Assembly: GCA_028287745.1 (NCBI GenBank)
Contig: JAQBPB010000104.1
Coordinates: 1 to 64,000, forward strand
Length of the DNA: 64,000 nt
Source: Chloroflexota bacterium
Lineage (GTDB): Bacteria; Chloroflexota; Chloroflexia; Chloroheliales; Chloroheliaceae
Reading direction: 5' to 3'
Numbering within the stretch: position 1 is the stretch's first letter; every line of letters begins with the position of its first letter. The notes beneath the pieces were generated by a model. That model was not told the DNA's origin. It saw only the letters and a list, made by a program, of their open reading frames with translations, and ran no database searches. Positions 1 through 8,964 of this stretch are shown here, one piece after another. The position numbers and the translations under genes were made by a program.

Positions 1-1
1 G

Positions 2-175
2 GACTTCCAGCCAGTATTTAATGAAGTAGGGTTGCGGCCCTGGAGCTTCTTCTGCCGTCCGTACAGGATAACCCGTTTGATGTGGTTTGGAACCGGGCGA
101 TGCATCTTATTTCTATTGAAGAAAACCGGCCTGCCAGCGTGGGTAAACCTACTTACCAAACATAATCACTGCTAA
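2..175 (+). CDS. C-terminal end of an unidentified protein (truncated by window edge)
   Basis: An open frame enters from the left edge and runs 57 codons to a TAA at 173-175. The peptide is rich in Trp, Arg, Phe and Leu and ends in Cys, and contains the segment FFCRPYRITRLMWF. Such aromatic and basic tails occur at the ends of some class I SAM-dependent methyltransferases, but no catalytic motif lies in the visible part, so the family cannot be named. The start and most of the gene are outside the window. It may also be a chance open frame, since 57 codons without a stop is not decisive. Confidence 0.4.
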   Translation, partial: DFQPVFNEVGLRPWSFFCRPYRITRLMWFGTGRCILFLLKKTGLPAWVNLLTKHNHC

Positions 176-345
176 CAACCGGCATGTCATTCCGAGCGTA
201 GTCGAGGAATCCCCGGTCCGTTGGACAATATCCGTATTTAACATGCAAAAGGCAAGGAACTAACCTTAATTAACGAGAACTCAATATCCCCTAAACCAAA
301 ATTTACCACTTTACCTGTGTGACAGGAAACGCAACACACCAGCCA

Positions 346-505
346 TGTCATCCTGAGCGAAGAGGGGGTACCCGGCGCCAGTGGCGTAATCACCCAACTA
401 GACTAGAGGTAAAGACAAGGTGGGATTGGGGCAGGTTTTCGCCTTTACGGTAGCCCACCGGGCCGCGGGTACCCCTGGGTGCCTTCACTGCGGTTCAGTA
501 TGACA
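346..505. repeat. MITE-like inverted-repeat element
   Basis: The left end reads TGTCATCCTGAGCGAAG and continues to GGGGTACCC. The right end is GGGTACCCC and finishes ...TTCAGTATGACA. The outer 13 bases pair with a few mismatches and the inner GGGGTACCC/GGGTACCCC blocks pair perfectly. The interior of about 95 bp has no open frame. No target-site duplication is obvious. The same TGTCAT end motif recurs at 185, 565-578, 24144-24170 and 38214, so this looks like one member of a dispersed family. Confidence 0.5.
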
Positions 506-655
506 ATACAAGATGGAAACCTCTATTAATTAAGCAAAAGTGTGCCAAATCTTGCTTAACACAGCATTCAGGATGACAGAGGGGTGGCCTGGGATGACCA
601 TACGAGATGGAAAACATTCTATAATTAAGCAAAGGTATGTCAAAACTTGCCTTAG
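501..655. repeat. Two diverged direct repeats, about 94 bp period
   Basis: Two copies of a roughly 60-bp unit start at 501 and 595. Shared blocks are TGAC(A/C)ATAC, AGATGGAAA, AATTAAGCAAA and CTTGC(C)TTA in the same order and spacing. The copies differ by scattered substitutions and one-base indels, so the duplication is old. No coding frame is conserved between them. Confidence 0.6.
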
Positions 656-927
656 AGAGTACTTAAAATGGCGAGTGATTTGTTTTGCTCAATCAGAGCA
701 GGTTTGACGTGAGTTAGCGTTTTAGAACTATTCCGGCCGGTCCTGCCTTCCTATAATAATAGCCTTTTTAGAAACCTTCTTCGAAGATTACACCGCAGCC
801 ATTATAAATAATAACTTTGCTTAAAGGCTATTTATCCAACCTAAATTAACCTAAATCTGGTGAATCAGGTTCAAAGCGAACAATTCAATAATTGAATAGT
901 CATAAATTAACTTAATAACCAGGAAGT

Positions 928-3900
928 TCAATCGTTGAGTATTTTGTCATAGAGTGCGGCTGTTTGGGGAAGCGGGGCCAGGTCTAGCTCCGTCTTGAGG
1001 GCCTGGCCGCAGCGTTCGAAGGTGCGCAGGGCGGCGGTCCGGTTGCCATGCCGGTAATAGGCCAGCATGCTTAACCGATAGGCTTCTTCCCAGCAGTTAT
1101 CCCGGTTGAGAATCAAGCGGCACAATTCCAGACAGCGTTCCCACTGTTCCTCGGCCGCCATAGCCTGGGCCAGCCGTTCGGCTGTAGTCAGGAAAAGCGA
1201 AAGCAAGCGCTCGCGTTCCGGCGCGGCCCAATCCTCATACAGGCAGGCGGGCAAATAATCGCCCCGGTAGAGGGCAATCGCCTGGTTGTAATAAGCCAGT
1301 GCGACCGGGGAAAGCCGGTGCAAGCCCGGTCCGGCCGGGTTAGCCGCCGCGCCAGGCGCTTCCACCAGGCGCCCTTTTCGAATAAGTTCTTGGAATTCCA
1401 GCGCATCACAGCGGCAGAGGTCCGGGTCAAGGTTCAGGCTGTAGGCCAGGCTCTGGCCGCCGCCTTCTTTTATAATAAAGCTGGACTGGCTCCGGCTGGG
1501 GCGGTCCGGTTCAAGCGCCCGGCTCAAAGCATTTAAGGCTACTTTGAACCCGGCTTCGGCCGCGCTAAACTCGCTCTCCGGCCAGAGCAGTTCGAGAATG
1601 TGTTCGCGAGGTAGGGGATTGTAGCGCAACGTTAGCAATAGCTGGAAAAGCTGCCGGGCTTTTTCACGCTGCCAATCCCGGTTGGTCAGTTCAGTACCAT
1701 CGGCCCGCCGGACCAGGAAGGTACCCAGCGAAAGAACCGTCAGCGGTTGCCCGGTAAGCCGGGCCGGGTTCAGGTGCGGGGCCGGAGCTGGCGGGGTAGA
1801 CCGGATTGTTCTTAACTTTTCGTGCAGGTGGGCCAGCCGGGCCGGTTCTTTGGGACCGAAAAAGGTTGGCTTCTCGACCAGGAAAAGGTAACCGCCGGTC
1901 CGGCATTCGGCCAGCAGGCTTTCGATATTCTCCCGGCCCGGTTCGAGCAGGGCCTGCCAGAGCATGACCACCGCAAGCCCAAAGCGTTCGCCACAGTTTT
2001 CAAAAAGTTGACGGGCCGTTTGCAGAACCTCGCGGCCTTCCAGGGCATAGGCCGGGCCGTGTTGAATAAGCGCCCCGGCCAGGCAAAGCGTAATAAAGCC
2101 TTCAATCCACTCGTCACCGGCCTGCCGGGCAATTTCCAATCCCTCGGCGGCAGCATGGCGGGCGGCTTCCAGGCTGCCGCCGGGACGGCCTTCCAGGGCG
2201 CAAAGTCCCATAAAACCTTCGGCCCGCAGCCGCCGCACATGCAAGCGGTCGCCCATAGTCGTGCCATGCAGGTAGGCTTCGGCGGCTTCGGCAGTGCGCC
2301 CGGCTACGGTCAGGGCATGCCCCAGGCGCTGCCAGGCCACTGCTTCCGTAAAGGGCGTCCGTAAATCCTGGGCTAACTTTATACCCTGTTCGGCCTGGGC
2401 CACCGCCGGGCTGCTATTCCCCTGCAAGCTGTTTATCAGCGAGAGCAGCAGCAGGGCTTCCCGGTGATTGCGCCCGGCCCTGGCTATTTTGTCGGGCCGC
2501 TCGTTTTCCAAACCCTGTTGTAAAATTTCGGCGGCTTCGTTCAGGCGACCGGTGCGCAGAAAGATCCTGACATCCTCATAGCCGGTTTCCGGCAAGCCCA
2601 GCAGGACGTGGGCCTGCCGGAATAGCCCTTCCGCTTCGAGGGACCGGCCCCGGTTGATTTTATTTTCAGCCAGGTCACGCAGCAGGGCCGCTTTCAAATT
2701 TCGCTCCTCGGTCGTGTTGACCAGGGCCAGGGCTTCTTCCAGCAAGGCTTCGGCCTGGGCCGGTTGGACCGTATCGACATAAATCAGGGCCGAACCGCGC
2801 AAGGCCCGGGCCTGCGCTACCCGGTCGCCGGTCTGCTGGGAAAGACCGGCGGCTTTGACATAAGTTGCCAGGGCCTGGTCGAAGCGGCTGGTCAGGCGGT
2901 AGCAATCCCCCAGGCTGATTAACAGGGCCGGGGCGGTTTCGAGTATCTCTGCCGGGAAAGCCGTGAATATTTCTTCCAGCCGTTCCATCCGGCCGGTCGC
3001 CAGAAGGTTTTCGCTCAGCCCGTTGACCAGCAAGTCCCGGGCGCTCTCGAAATCACCGGCGGCCAGGATATGTTGCAGGGCATCCTCCGGCCGGTTTTGC
3101 TCTATAAAGAAGCGGGCGGCTTTTTGCTGCATTTGCCGGGCCAGGGTCGGGTCTTTCCAGGTCAGCCGGTTATGGAGAAATTCACCGAACAGGTGATGGT
3201 AGCGGTAGGAATTATCGCCGGAAGAAGGAATAAGAAACAGGCCTGAGTCGGAAATGACCTGCAACCGGGCCTCACATTCCGGCACGGCTAAACCCAGCAG
3301 GGCGGCGCAGGCGTCACCGCGCAACCGGCGTAATACGGCTGTCCTCAGTAAGAAATCCTGGGTAGCGGGGGTCTGCCGGTTCAACACTTCCTGGGCCAGG
3401 TATTCAAAGAGGCCCGGCAGACTGGCCGGCAGGCGGTCCAACCGGAGAAATTCGCGGTCCGGTTGGGCCTGGGCGCTTTGCCAGTACATTTGCAGGGCAA
3501 TCACCCAGCCTTCGGTTTCATTGGTGAGCAACGCGGCCTGTTCCGGGGAAAGTTCCAGGCTGTAATGTTCCCGGAAAAGCTCCTCCGTCTCGGCGGGCAG
3601 GAAGGCCAGGTCATCCTTGGTAATTAAAAGCAGTTCATTACGGGCCTGCCAGCGTGATAGACCGGGCATCCCAGGCCGGGAGCGGCTGGCAATAATCAGG
3701 TGCAAAAAGGGTGGGGCGGCACTAATAAATTCTTCAATCAGGGCCTGCGCCTCAGTGCGGCCATCCAGCAAGTGAAAGTCATCTATAGCCAGGAATGTTT
3801 CTTCGGTCAGCAAGTCGCACAGGTCGTTGACCAGCAAGCGCATGGCCGGGTTAATCAGGGCCAGCCCCGGTTCCGGCTCGCCCTGGAGTAATTCAAGGGC

Positions 3901-4194
3901 GGCGTGTCCGGCGGTAGGGAAGCGGGTCCGGAAAGCATAAATAATATGAAGCAGCAAGATTAGAGGGTCTGATTCGACCGTTCCCAGGCTGTACCAGGCA
4001 TAGGGCGATTGATGAGCGGCCAGCCACCCGGCCAGGGCAGTTGTTTTGCCGTAACCGGTCGGGGCCTCCAACAGGGTTAGACGGTAATCGCGGGCTAAAT
4101 CCAGGCGCTCAAAAAGCCGTGGCCGGACCAGGGTCCAGCGGCGGGTGCGGGGCGGCATTAATTTGGTACGCAGAACTAGTTGCTGGCCGTACAT
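928..4194 (-). CDS. MalT-like STAND ATPase transcriptional activator with C-terminal BTAD domain
   Basis: This 1088-residue protein is a signal-transduction ATPase with a DNA-binding end. Residues 1-340 form the MalT-type NTPase module, with a Walker A at about 43-52 (EAPTGYGKTT) and an acidic Walker B near 134-144 (FLAIDDFHLLD). Residues about 380-800 are helical TPR-like repeats. A winged-helix segment follows at about 830-915, then a bacterial transcriptional activator domain (BTAD) to the end. MalT relatives usually end in a LuxR helix-turn-helix, whereas here the SARP/OmpR-type wHTH plus BTAD replaces it, an architecture common in Chloroflexota. The start is an ATG at 4192-4194. It is transcribed toward the repeat spacer and diverges from parA, so its target could be itself or the par operon. 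The inducer is unknown. Confidence 0.85.
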   Translation of the reverse strand: MYGQQLVLRTKLMPPRTRRWTLVRPRLFERLDLARDYRLTLLEAPTGYGKTTALAGWLAAHQSPYAWYSLGTVESDPLILLLHIIYAFRTRFPTAGHAALELLQGEPEPGLALINPAMRLLVNDLCDLLTEETFLAIDDFHLLDGRTEAQALIEEFISAAPPFLHLIIASRSRPGMPGLSRWQARNELLLITKDDLAFLPAETEELFREHYSLELSPEQAALLTNETEGWVIALQMYWQSAQAQPDREFLRLDRLPASLPGLFEYLAQEVLNRQTPATQDFLLRTAVLRRLRGDACAALLGLAVPECEARLQVISDSGLFLIPSSGDNSYRYHHLFGEFLHNRLTWKDPTLARQMQQKAARFFIEQNRPEDALQHILAAGDFESARDLLVNGLSENLLATGRMERLEEIFTAFPAEILETAPALLISLGDCYRLTSRFDQALATYVKAAGLSQQTGDRVAQARALRGSALIYVDTVQPAQAEALLEEALALVNTTEERNLKAALLRDLAENKINRGRSLEAEGLFRQAHVLLGLPETGYEDVRIFLRTGRLNEAAEILQQGLENERPDKIARAGRNHREALLLLSLINSLQGNSSPAVAQAEQGIKLAQDLRTPFTEAVAWQRLGHALTVAGRTAEAAEAYLHGTTMGDRLHVRRLRAEGFMGLCALEGRPGGSLEAARHAAAEGLEIARQAGDEWIEGFITLCLAGALIQHGPAYALEGREVLQTARQLFENCGERFGLAVVMLWQALLEPGRENIESLLAECRTGGYLFLVEKPTFFGPKEPARLAHLHEKLRTIRSTPPAPAPHLNPARLTGQPLTVLSLGTFLVRRADGTELTNRDWQREKARQLFQLLLTLRYNPLPREHILELLWPESEFSAAEAGFKVALNALSRALEPDRPSRSQSSFIIKEGGGQSLAYSLNLDPDLCRCDALEFQELIRKGRLVEAPGAAANPAGPGLHRLSPVALAYYNQAIALYRGDYLPACLYEDWAAPERERLLSLFLTTAERLAQAMAAEEQWERCLELCRLILNRDNCWEEAYRLSMLAYYRHGNRTAALRTFERCGQALKTELDLAPLPQTAALYDKILND

Positions 4195-4454
4195 TATTTT
4201 CTAGGTAAGTTTATAAGTCCTTTGTATGTTAGAAACTTTACCCTATTATAGCGGGATTAACCGAAAATAACATCTTTTAGCGGGCTCAGACCTTTACAGA
4301 CTGTTTAAAAGTTATATAACGCAAGTATCACGAGCAGCAAGCTCATTGCCGGTGCGTCCTGGGGCTTTAGCCATTAAATTGCACCAGTTTACTAAAGCTG
4401 TTAAAATAACCCGGGTAAGCCAAAAATTATTTAGCAAGGTATAACGAGCAAGAC

Positions 4455-5249
4455 TTGAAAAGTATGATTATAGCTATCGCTAACCAGAAGGGTGGCGTCG
4501 GCAAGACCACAACGGCTGTTAGCCTGGCTTGTGGCCTGGCCGCGCAAGGGCGGAAGGTCTTATTAATAGACTCCGATCCCCAGGGCAATGCCTCCGGCAG
4601 CCTGGGAGTTAAGAAAAATGAGCTGGATTTCTCACTCTATGATGTCCTGGTAGACGACCGGCCTATAAACGAGGTGACGCTGGATAGCGGGCGGCCCAAC
4701 CTATTCCTGATTCCGGCCCGGGTGGAGCTGGCTGGGGCGGAAGTAGAGCTGTCGGCGGCCAGCCATAATCAGCCCGAAGAGCGCCCGGCTTTTCGTTTGA
4801 AAAACGCTCTGGTCCCGGTCCTGGATAGCTACGAATTTATTCTAATAGATTGCCCGCCAACCCTTGGCCAGCTTACTATTAATGCTCTTTCAGCTGCCGA
4901 CGGCGTTATTATTCCAATTCAATGCGAATACCTGGCCCTGGAGGGTCTAACCCAGCTTAAAAATACGATTGACCTGATAGTAAGCGGGCTAAATCCCAAG
5001 TTGCAGATTTTCGGCATCGTAATGACCATGTATGACGGCCGGACTAACCTGGCAATGCAGGTCGTGGAAGAAGTAAAGCATTATTTCCCACAGCAAATTT
5101 TCAATACGGTCGTTCCGCGGAGTGTGCGATTGAGCGAAGCGCCGAGCTATGGTCAGTCAATTTTCGAGTATGACCCGTCCTCGCGTGGCGCGCAGGCTTA
5201 CCGGGCTCTTTCAAAAGAAGTTGAGCAACGGGCCCTGGCGATCGCCTGA
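4455..5249 (+). CDS. parA: ParA/Soj chromosome-partitioning ATPase
   Basis: This 264-residue protein is a ParA-family P-loop ATPase that moves ParB-bound origin regions during segregation. It opens with the deviant Walker A NQKGGVGKTT, followed by the Walker A' region (IDSDPQGNASGS) and the Walker B region LIDCPPTLG. The conserved tail (VPRSVRLSEAPSYGQS) is typical of chromosomal Soj proteins rather than plasmid ParA. The reading frame can begin at TTG 4455 or ATG 4464. The ATG gives the usual Soj N terminus (MIIAIANQKGG), while neither has a strong ribosome-binding site. parB follows 91 bp downstream on the same strand, which supports an operon. Confidence 0.95.
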   Translation: MKSMIIAIANQKGGVGKTTTAVSLACGLAAQGRKVLLIDSDPQGNASGSLGVKKNELDFSLYDVLVDDRPINEVTLDSGRPNLFLIPARVELAGAEVELSAASHNQPEERPAFRLKNALVPVLDSYEFILIDCPPTLGQLTINALSAADGVIIPIQCEYLALEGLTQLKNTIDLIVSGLNPKLQIFGIVMTMYDGRTNLAMQVVEEVKHYFPQQIFNTVVPRSVRLSEAPSYGQSIFEYDPSSRGAQAYRALSKEVEQRALAIA

Positions 5250-5340
5250 ACGGCTGTACCTTTGTTTGCAGGGAACTACCTTAGAAATTTTTCGGGATGA
5301 ACAGGCTTAAAGAGCCTCGATGTAGCGGGGATAATTCATA

Positions 5341-6402
5341 ATGACAACACCATCCAAAGGAAGAGGTATGGGCCGGGGACTCGGCGCATTGGGCCTGGGC
5401 GGTCCGGTGCCGGTCACGCCTGCCCCGGAAGGCCGCAAGGAAGGGCCCACTCCGGTCCCGCTCAATAAAGACAAAGAGGCAGCGCCCGTTAACGGCGCGG
5501 CCCATTCCGAAAACCGCGACACGCGTAAATCCGGTTTGATGATGGTGTCGATTTCTTCTATCGTTGCCAACCCTTACCAGCCGCGCAAGCATATAGACCC
5601 GGACGTGCTGGCCGAACTGGCCCAGTCTATCCGCGAAAACGGCCTGATTCAGCCGCCGGTAGTTTCGCTTAACCCCGATTTCGACCCGGATTACAAAGGC
5701 TCGCCGGAAGATGACGCCGAGCCGGTTAAAAAGGAACGCAAGGCGCGCTATCTCTTGATTGCCGGGGAGCGCCGCTGGCAGGCTTCCAAGCTGGCCGGGG
5801 TCACCGAAATTCCGGTAGTTATAAAAGAAGCTACGCCCATCCAGATGCTGGAACTGGCCCTGGTCGAAAATATTCAAAGGGCCGACCTCAACCCGCTGGA
5901 AGAGGCGCTGGCCTACCGGCAGTTAATGCAGGAATTTAAGTTGACCCAGGAAGCGGTCGCCCAGAAGGTCGGCAAGAGCCGGGCGGCGGTCGCCAACTCT
6001 TTACGGTTGTTCGACCTGCCCCAGCAAATCCTGGACGCCGTTTACGCCAACAAGATTACGGAAGGCCACGCCCGCGCCCTCCTGATGGTACACCGCACCG
6101 AGGACCAGTACCGTCTTTTGCATGATATTATTGCCAAGCAGCTAAGCGTCCGGCAGACCGAGGAAATGGCCCGCCGCCTGAACGCCCTGGCCGCTACCGA
6201 AGGCCACCTCTCGACCGAAGATAAACCCAGGCTATCCCCGGCCGAGCGCGAGACCCGCGAACTGGAAGACCAGTTCATGCACGCCCTGGGTAGCCGGGTG
6301 TCGCTCAGTCGCAGTAATAAAGGCGGTAAGTTAGTCATTCAATTTACTACGGATGACGAACTGGAGACAATTTACACCAAAATTGTCGGAGCCGAAATTT
6401 AA
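5341..6402 (+). CDS. parB: ParB/Spo0J chromosome-partitioning protein
   Basis: This 353-residue DNA-binding CTPase binds parS and is the cargo partner of ParA. The basic N terminus (GRGMGRGLGAL) is the ParA-contact segment. The ParB/sulfiredoxin-like domain follows at about 70-165, with NPYQPRK and the CTP-binding motif GERRWQA. A helix-turn-helix lies at about 198-225 (LTQEAVAQKVGKSRAAVANS). The last 45 residues look like the dimerisation domain. A 20-residue insert between the N-domain strands (around EDDAEPVKKERKA) is charged and probably a loop. The ATG at 5341 is preceded by a GGGGA ribosome-binding site. No parS palindrome was found in the window. Confidence 0.95.
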   Translation: MTTPSKGRGMGRGLGALGLGGPVPVTPAPEGRKEGPTPVPLNKDKEAAPVNGAAHSENRDTRKSGLMMVSISSIVANPYQPRKHIDPDVLAELAQSIRENGLIQPPVVSLNPDFDPDYKGSPEDDAEPVKKERKARYLLIAGERRWQASKLAGVTEIPVVIKEATPIQMLELALVENIQRADLNPLEEALAYRQLMQEFKLTQEAVAQKVGKSRAAVANSLRLFDLPQQILDAVYANKITEGHARALLMVHRTEDQYRLLHDIIAKQLSVRQTEEMARRLNALAATEGHLSTEDKPRLSPAERETRELEDQFMHALGSRVSLSRSNKGGKLVIQFTTDDELETIYTKIVGAEI

Positions 6403-6451
6403 TTTGAAACTTTATAATAGAAAGCAGGTGGGCGTGTCCCGCCCTTAACTC

Positions 6452-7531
6452 ATGCCCAGCACTTTTCTGGTAACTTCTTCCGATGAATTTGAAAACGCCG
6501 CCCGCGTCGAGATGGGCCGCTACGACTCAAAGCTCAAGCTAGGCAAATCGCTGGAGCCGGGTCTTTTCCTGGCGACAACCCAGTTGAACTGGGACGACTT
6601 CGCGGCAATTGTCGGCCAGGAGCCGCCGATTTTCGCCCGCCACCTTTTCCCGGTCCATGCTACCGTACCTCTGACCAAGACCGAAACCGACCTGGACAAA
6701 ATGGCCGAAGCGGTAGAACAGATGCCTCGCCTGGAAGAGCTGGCCGCCGATACGCCTTTCAGTGTCCAGGCCCGCCTGTTTGAAGAAATCGAAGGCCAGG
6801 CCCTTTCGTATGCTTATACGCCGTTTGCGATTAAAGAGCGGCTGGTGGAAGTCGTCCAGAAAAAGACCGGCGCAGTCGAAAATATCCGCGAGCCGCTGGA
6901 AATTCTTTCGGTGGTGTGCAGCCAGGGCAGCGCCTACCTGGGGCTATCTCCGGCCGAGCTGAACCTGAGCGGTTGGGCGGGCGGCATGCGCCGTTTTGCC
7001 AAACGCGAGGAGCAAATCAGCCGGGCCGAACTAAAACTGCAGGAAGCCCTGGAAGTCTTTGAAGTGGAGCTTCCTACCGGCGGTGAAGCGCTGGACCTGG
7101 GGGCGTCACCGGGCGGCTGGACCCGCCTGTTGCTGGAGGCCGGTCTGAAAGTGACCGCGATTGACCCGGCCGACCTGGACCCACGCCTTCAGAAATACGA
7201 GGCGGCGTTATCCCACTTCCAGGGCCACGCCGAACGTTTCCTGGAAAATTCCCTGGCCGATAAATTTCGCCTGGGCCGCTATGCGGTCCTGGTCAGTGAT
7301 GTGCGGATGGACGCGAATATGGCGGCCCATCTGATGGTCAGTTTTGCCCCGCTTCTGGCCCGGGATGGCCTGGCGATTACGACCCTTAAATTGCCTCACG
7401 AAACGGCTAAACTTAAACCAGCCCAGCTTGTTGAACAGGCTCTTTCGATTTTACGCAAGACCTATCCCAACTTGCAGGCCCGCCAGCTTTTCCATAACCG
7501 TTCCGAGATAACCGTTTTACTGCGAAAGTAA
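6452..7531 (+). CDS. FtsJ/RlmM-like SAM-dependent 23S rRNA 2'-O-methyltransferase
   Basis: This 359-residue protein has an N-terminal THUMP-like RNA-binding part and a C-terminal Rossmann methyltransferase. The SAM-binding motif LDLGASPGGWT lies near residue 213, the acidic VSDVRMD near 280, and TTLKLPHE beyond it. These match the K-D-K-E style active site of FtsJ-type 2'-O-methyltransferases. The overall layout resembles RlmM, which modifies C2498 of 23S rRNA in Escherichia coli, but the exact target here is inferred. It lies 49 bp downstream of parB on the same strand and may be cotranscribed. A strong bidirectional terminator follows at 7598-7639. Confidence 0.8.
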   Translation: MPSTFLVTSSDEFENAARVEMGRYDSKLKLGKSLEPGLFLATTQLNWDDFAAIVGQEPPIFARHLFPVHATVPLTKTETDLDKMAEAVEQMPRLEELAADTPFSVQARLFEEIEGQALSYAYTPFAIKERLVEVVQKKTGAVENIREPLEILSVVCSQGSAYLGLSPAELNLSGWAGGMRRFAKREEQISRAELKLQEALEVFEVELPTGGEALDLGASPGGWTRLLLEAGLKVTAIDPADLDPRLQKYEAALSHFQGHAERFLENSLADKFRLGRYAVLVSDVRMDANMAAHLMVSFAPLLARDGLAITTLKLPHETAKLKPAQLVEQALSILRKTYPNLQARQLFHNRSEITVLLRK

Positions 7532-7597
7532 ACCGCTTTTACCGGTTTACCATGTGTGTGGTATGCAGTAAAGGTTTTAGTAAAATCCGGAACTCAA

Positions 7598-7639
7598 AAA
7601 AGGACCGGCCAGGCAAATTTAAGCCCGGCCGGTCCTTTT
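7598..7639. terminator. Bidirectional intrinsic terminator
   Basis: Perfect 13-bp inverted repeat AAAAGGACCGGCC/GGCCGGTCCTTTT with a 16-base loop. The A-tract on the left and T-tract on the right let it serve both the plus-strand methyltransferase gene and the converging minus-strand gene at 7682. Confidence 0.9.
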
Positions 7640-7681
7640 AATAACAAGCTATTTGATACACAGAGGCCTTTACGAAGCCTG

Positions 7682-8053
7682 TTAATCTTTAAGGTTTCTG
7701 AGCACCAGCCATTCGCCAATCATAATCGCCGGGATAGTCGCGGCAATTTTACGTCCGGCCGGTTGGAGGATAAGGCCCCGGCCCAGGCCGGTCATCAGGA
7801 AGTCGCTCGTTTCGGACAGCATGCGAAACAAAAGGCCCTGGCGCAAAGCGCTGTTATCTTTAGCCCGCAAGATAAACACCCCAATGGCAATATCACGCAA
7901 GGCCAACCCAAAGGCTAAAGCCCTACCGGCCCGCTGTTTGGTATCAATGCCCAGCAGCTTGCCCATTTGGATTGGCCGGGCCAGGACTATCCCGCCCAGG
8001 ACCAGGCTAGCCAGGCCGCCTGACCTGGCTAGAAACTTTGCTTTTTGCGCCAT
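7682..8053 (-). CDS. Small membrane protein, function unknown
   Basis: This 123-residue protein has about four hydrophobic segments. It starts with a basic N terminus and a helix near 12-27 (GGLASLVLGGIVLARP), has a Gly/Ala-rich middle, and ends with a helix (IAATIPAIMIGEWLVL). The pattern resembles small DUF4267-type membrane proteins, but I cannot assign it firmly. It is the last gene of a long minus-strand series and sits 46 bp downstream of the aldo/keto reductase gene, so cotranscription is possible. No catalytic motif is visible. Confidence 0.65.
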   Translation of the reverse strand: MAQKAKFLARSGGLASLVLGGIVLARPIQMGKLLGIDTKQRAGRALAFGLALRDIAIGVFILRAKDNSALRQGLLFRMLSETSDFLMTGLGRGLILQPAGRKIAATIPAIMIGEWLVLRNLKD

Positions 8054-8099
8054 TGGTTTGTACTTCCTTTCTAAACTCTGTATCTAAACTATACAGGGA

Positions 8100-8921
8100 C
8101 TAGCTGTATTTTGCGGCTAACCGGCTGACTTTCTCCCTGGTATCGGGGTCAAACAACGGTCCATCACCGGCGGCGGCGTTTTCGGCCATGCGCTCGATTT
8201 TACTGGTGGCCGGGATAACGACAGTGATACGCGGGTCGCTGAGAATCCATTTGAGTAGAATTTGCGGCCAGGTTTTGACCCCAAAGGACGCGAACTGGCT
8301 CAATTCTTCGGCGGTGGGGCTTTGCCGGACCAGGCTGCCAAACCCGAGTGGCCGCATCACCAGCACCCCGGTATTAAGCTCCTCGGCCAGCGGTAGAATT
8401 TTCTTCTCCACTTCGCGGTCAAGCGCATTATAAGGAATCTGGATTGCCTCAACCGACTTGTTCCGCATAACCCGGCTCAGTTCGTCAAAAGCGCTGTGAC
8501 TGTAGTGAGTGATGCCGATTGCCCGGACCTTGCCCTGCTCTTTAAAGGCCTGTAAGCTTTTCAGGCGCTTTTCCCAGGCGGCCAGGTTATGCACCTGGTA
8601 GAGATCGACATAACCTTCAAAGAATTTAAAGGCATTTTTATACTGCTGTTCGGCTACTTCATCCGACTCGGTCCAAACTTTGGTCGCTACCAGCACTTTG
8701 GACCGGGCCGCCATATTTTTTATGGCCTGTCCAAGCACCCGCTCGGCTTCACCGTACATGGGTGAAGAGTCATAAAAATTAGCGCCGGTTTCCAGGGCCG
8801 TTTTGACGATTTCCTGGCGGTGCGTTTCCTCCTGCTGGCCCCGGACATCAAAAGTTTTCCAGGTTCCCATACCGATTACCGGGACCGTTAACCCGCTCCG
8901 GCCAAGTTTACGTTGTTCCAT
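8100..8921 (-). CDS. Aldo/keto reductase family oxidoreductase
   Basis: This 273-residue protein is a soluble NAD(P)H-dependent carbonyl reductase with a TIM-barrel fold. The catalytic tetrad is present: Asp51 and Tyr56 in FYDSSPMYGEAERVLG, Lys in VLVATKVW (about 80), and His in DLYQVHNL (about 111). The C-terminal cofactor segment (TVVIPATSKIERMAENAAA) is also conserved. The substrate cannot be predicted from sequence. The ATG at 8919-8921 is preceded on the minus strand by an AGGAGG-like site (cctcctt at 8932-8938). The neighbouring HD-domain gene ends 43 bp upstream, giving a possible operon. Confidence 0.88.
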   Translation of the reverse strand: MEQRKLGRSGLTVPVIGMGTWKTFDVRGQQEETHRQEIVKTALETGANFYDSSPMYGEAERVLGQAIKNMAARSKVLVATKVWTESDEVAEQQYKNAFKFFEGYVDLYQVHNLAAWEKRLKSLQAFKEQGKVRAIGITHYSHSAFDELSRVMRNKSVEAIQIPYNALDREVEKKILPLAEELNTGVLVMRPLGFGSLVRQSPTAEELSQFASFGVKTWPQILLKWILSDPRITVVIPATSKIERMAENAAAGDGPLFDPDTREKVSRLAAKYS

Positions 8922-8964
8922 AAATTAAAATCCTCCTTGGGTCATTATAGAGCAAACCCGGCAA

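Larger units (their letters stand above)
176..927. other. Repeat-rich non-coding spacer
   Basis: No convincing gene is seen on either strand. The stretch carries several copies of a TGTCATNCTGAGCG-type motif in both orientations, an inverted-repeat element (346-505) and a diverged direct duplication (501-655). The right part (660-927) is AT-rich and lies beyond the 3' end of the convergently placed regulator gene. Confidence 0.6.
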
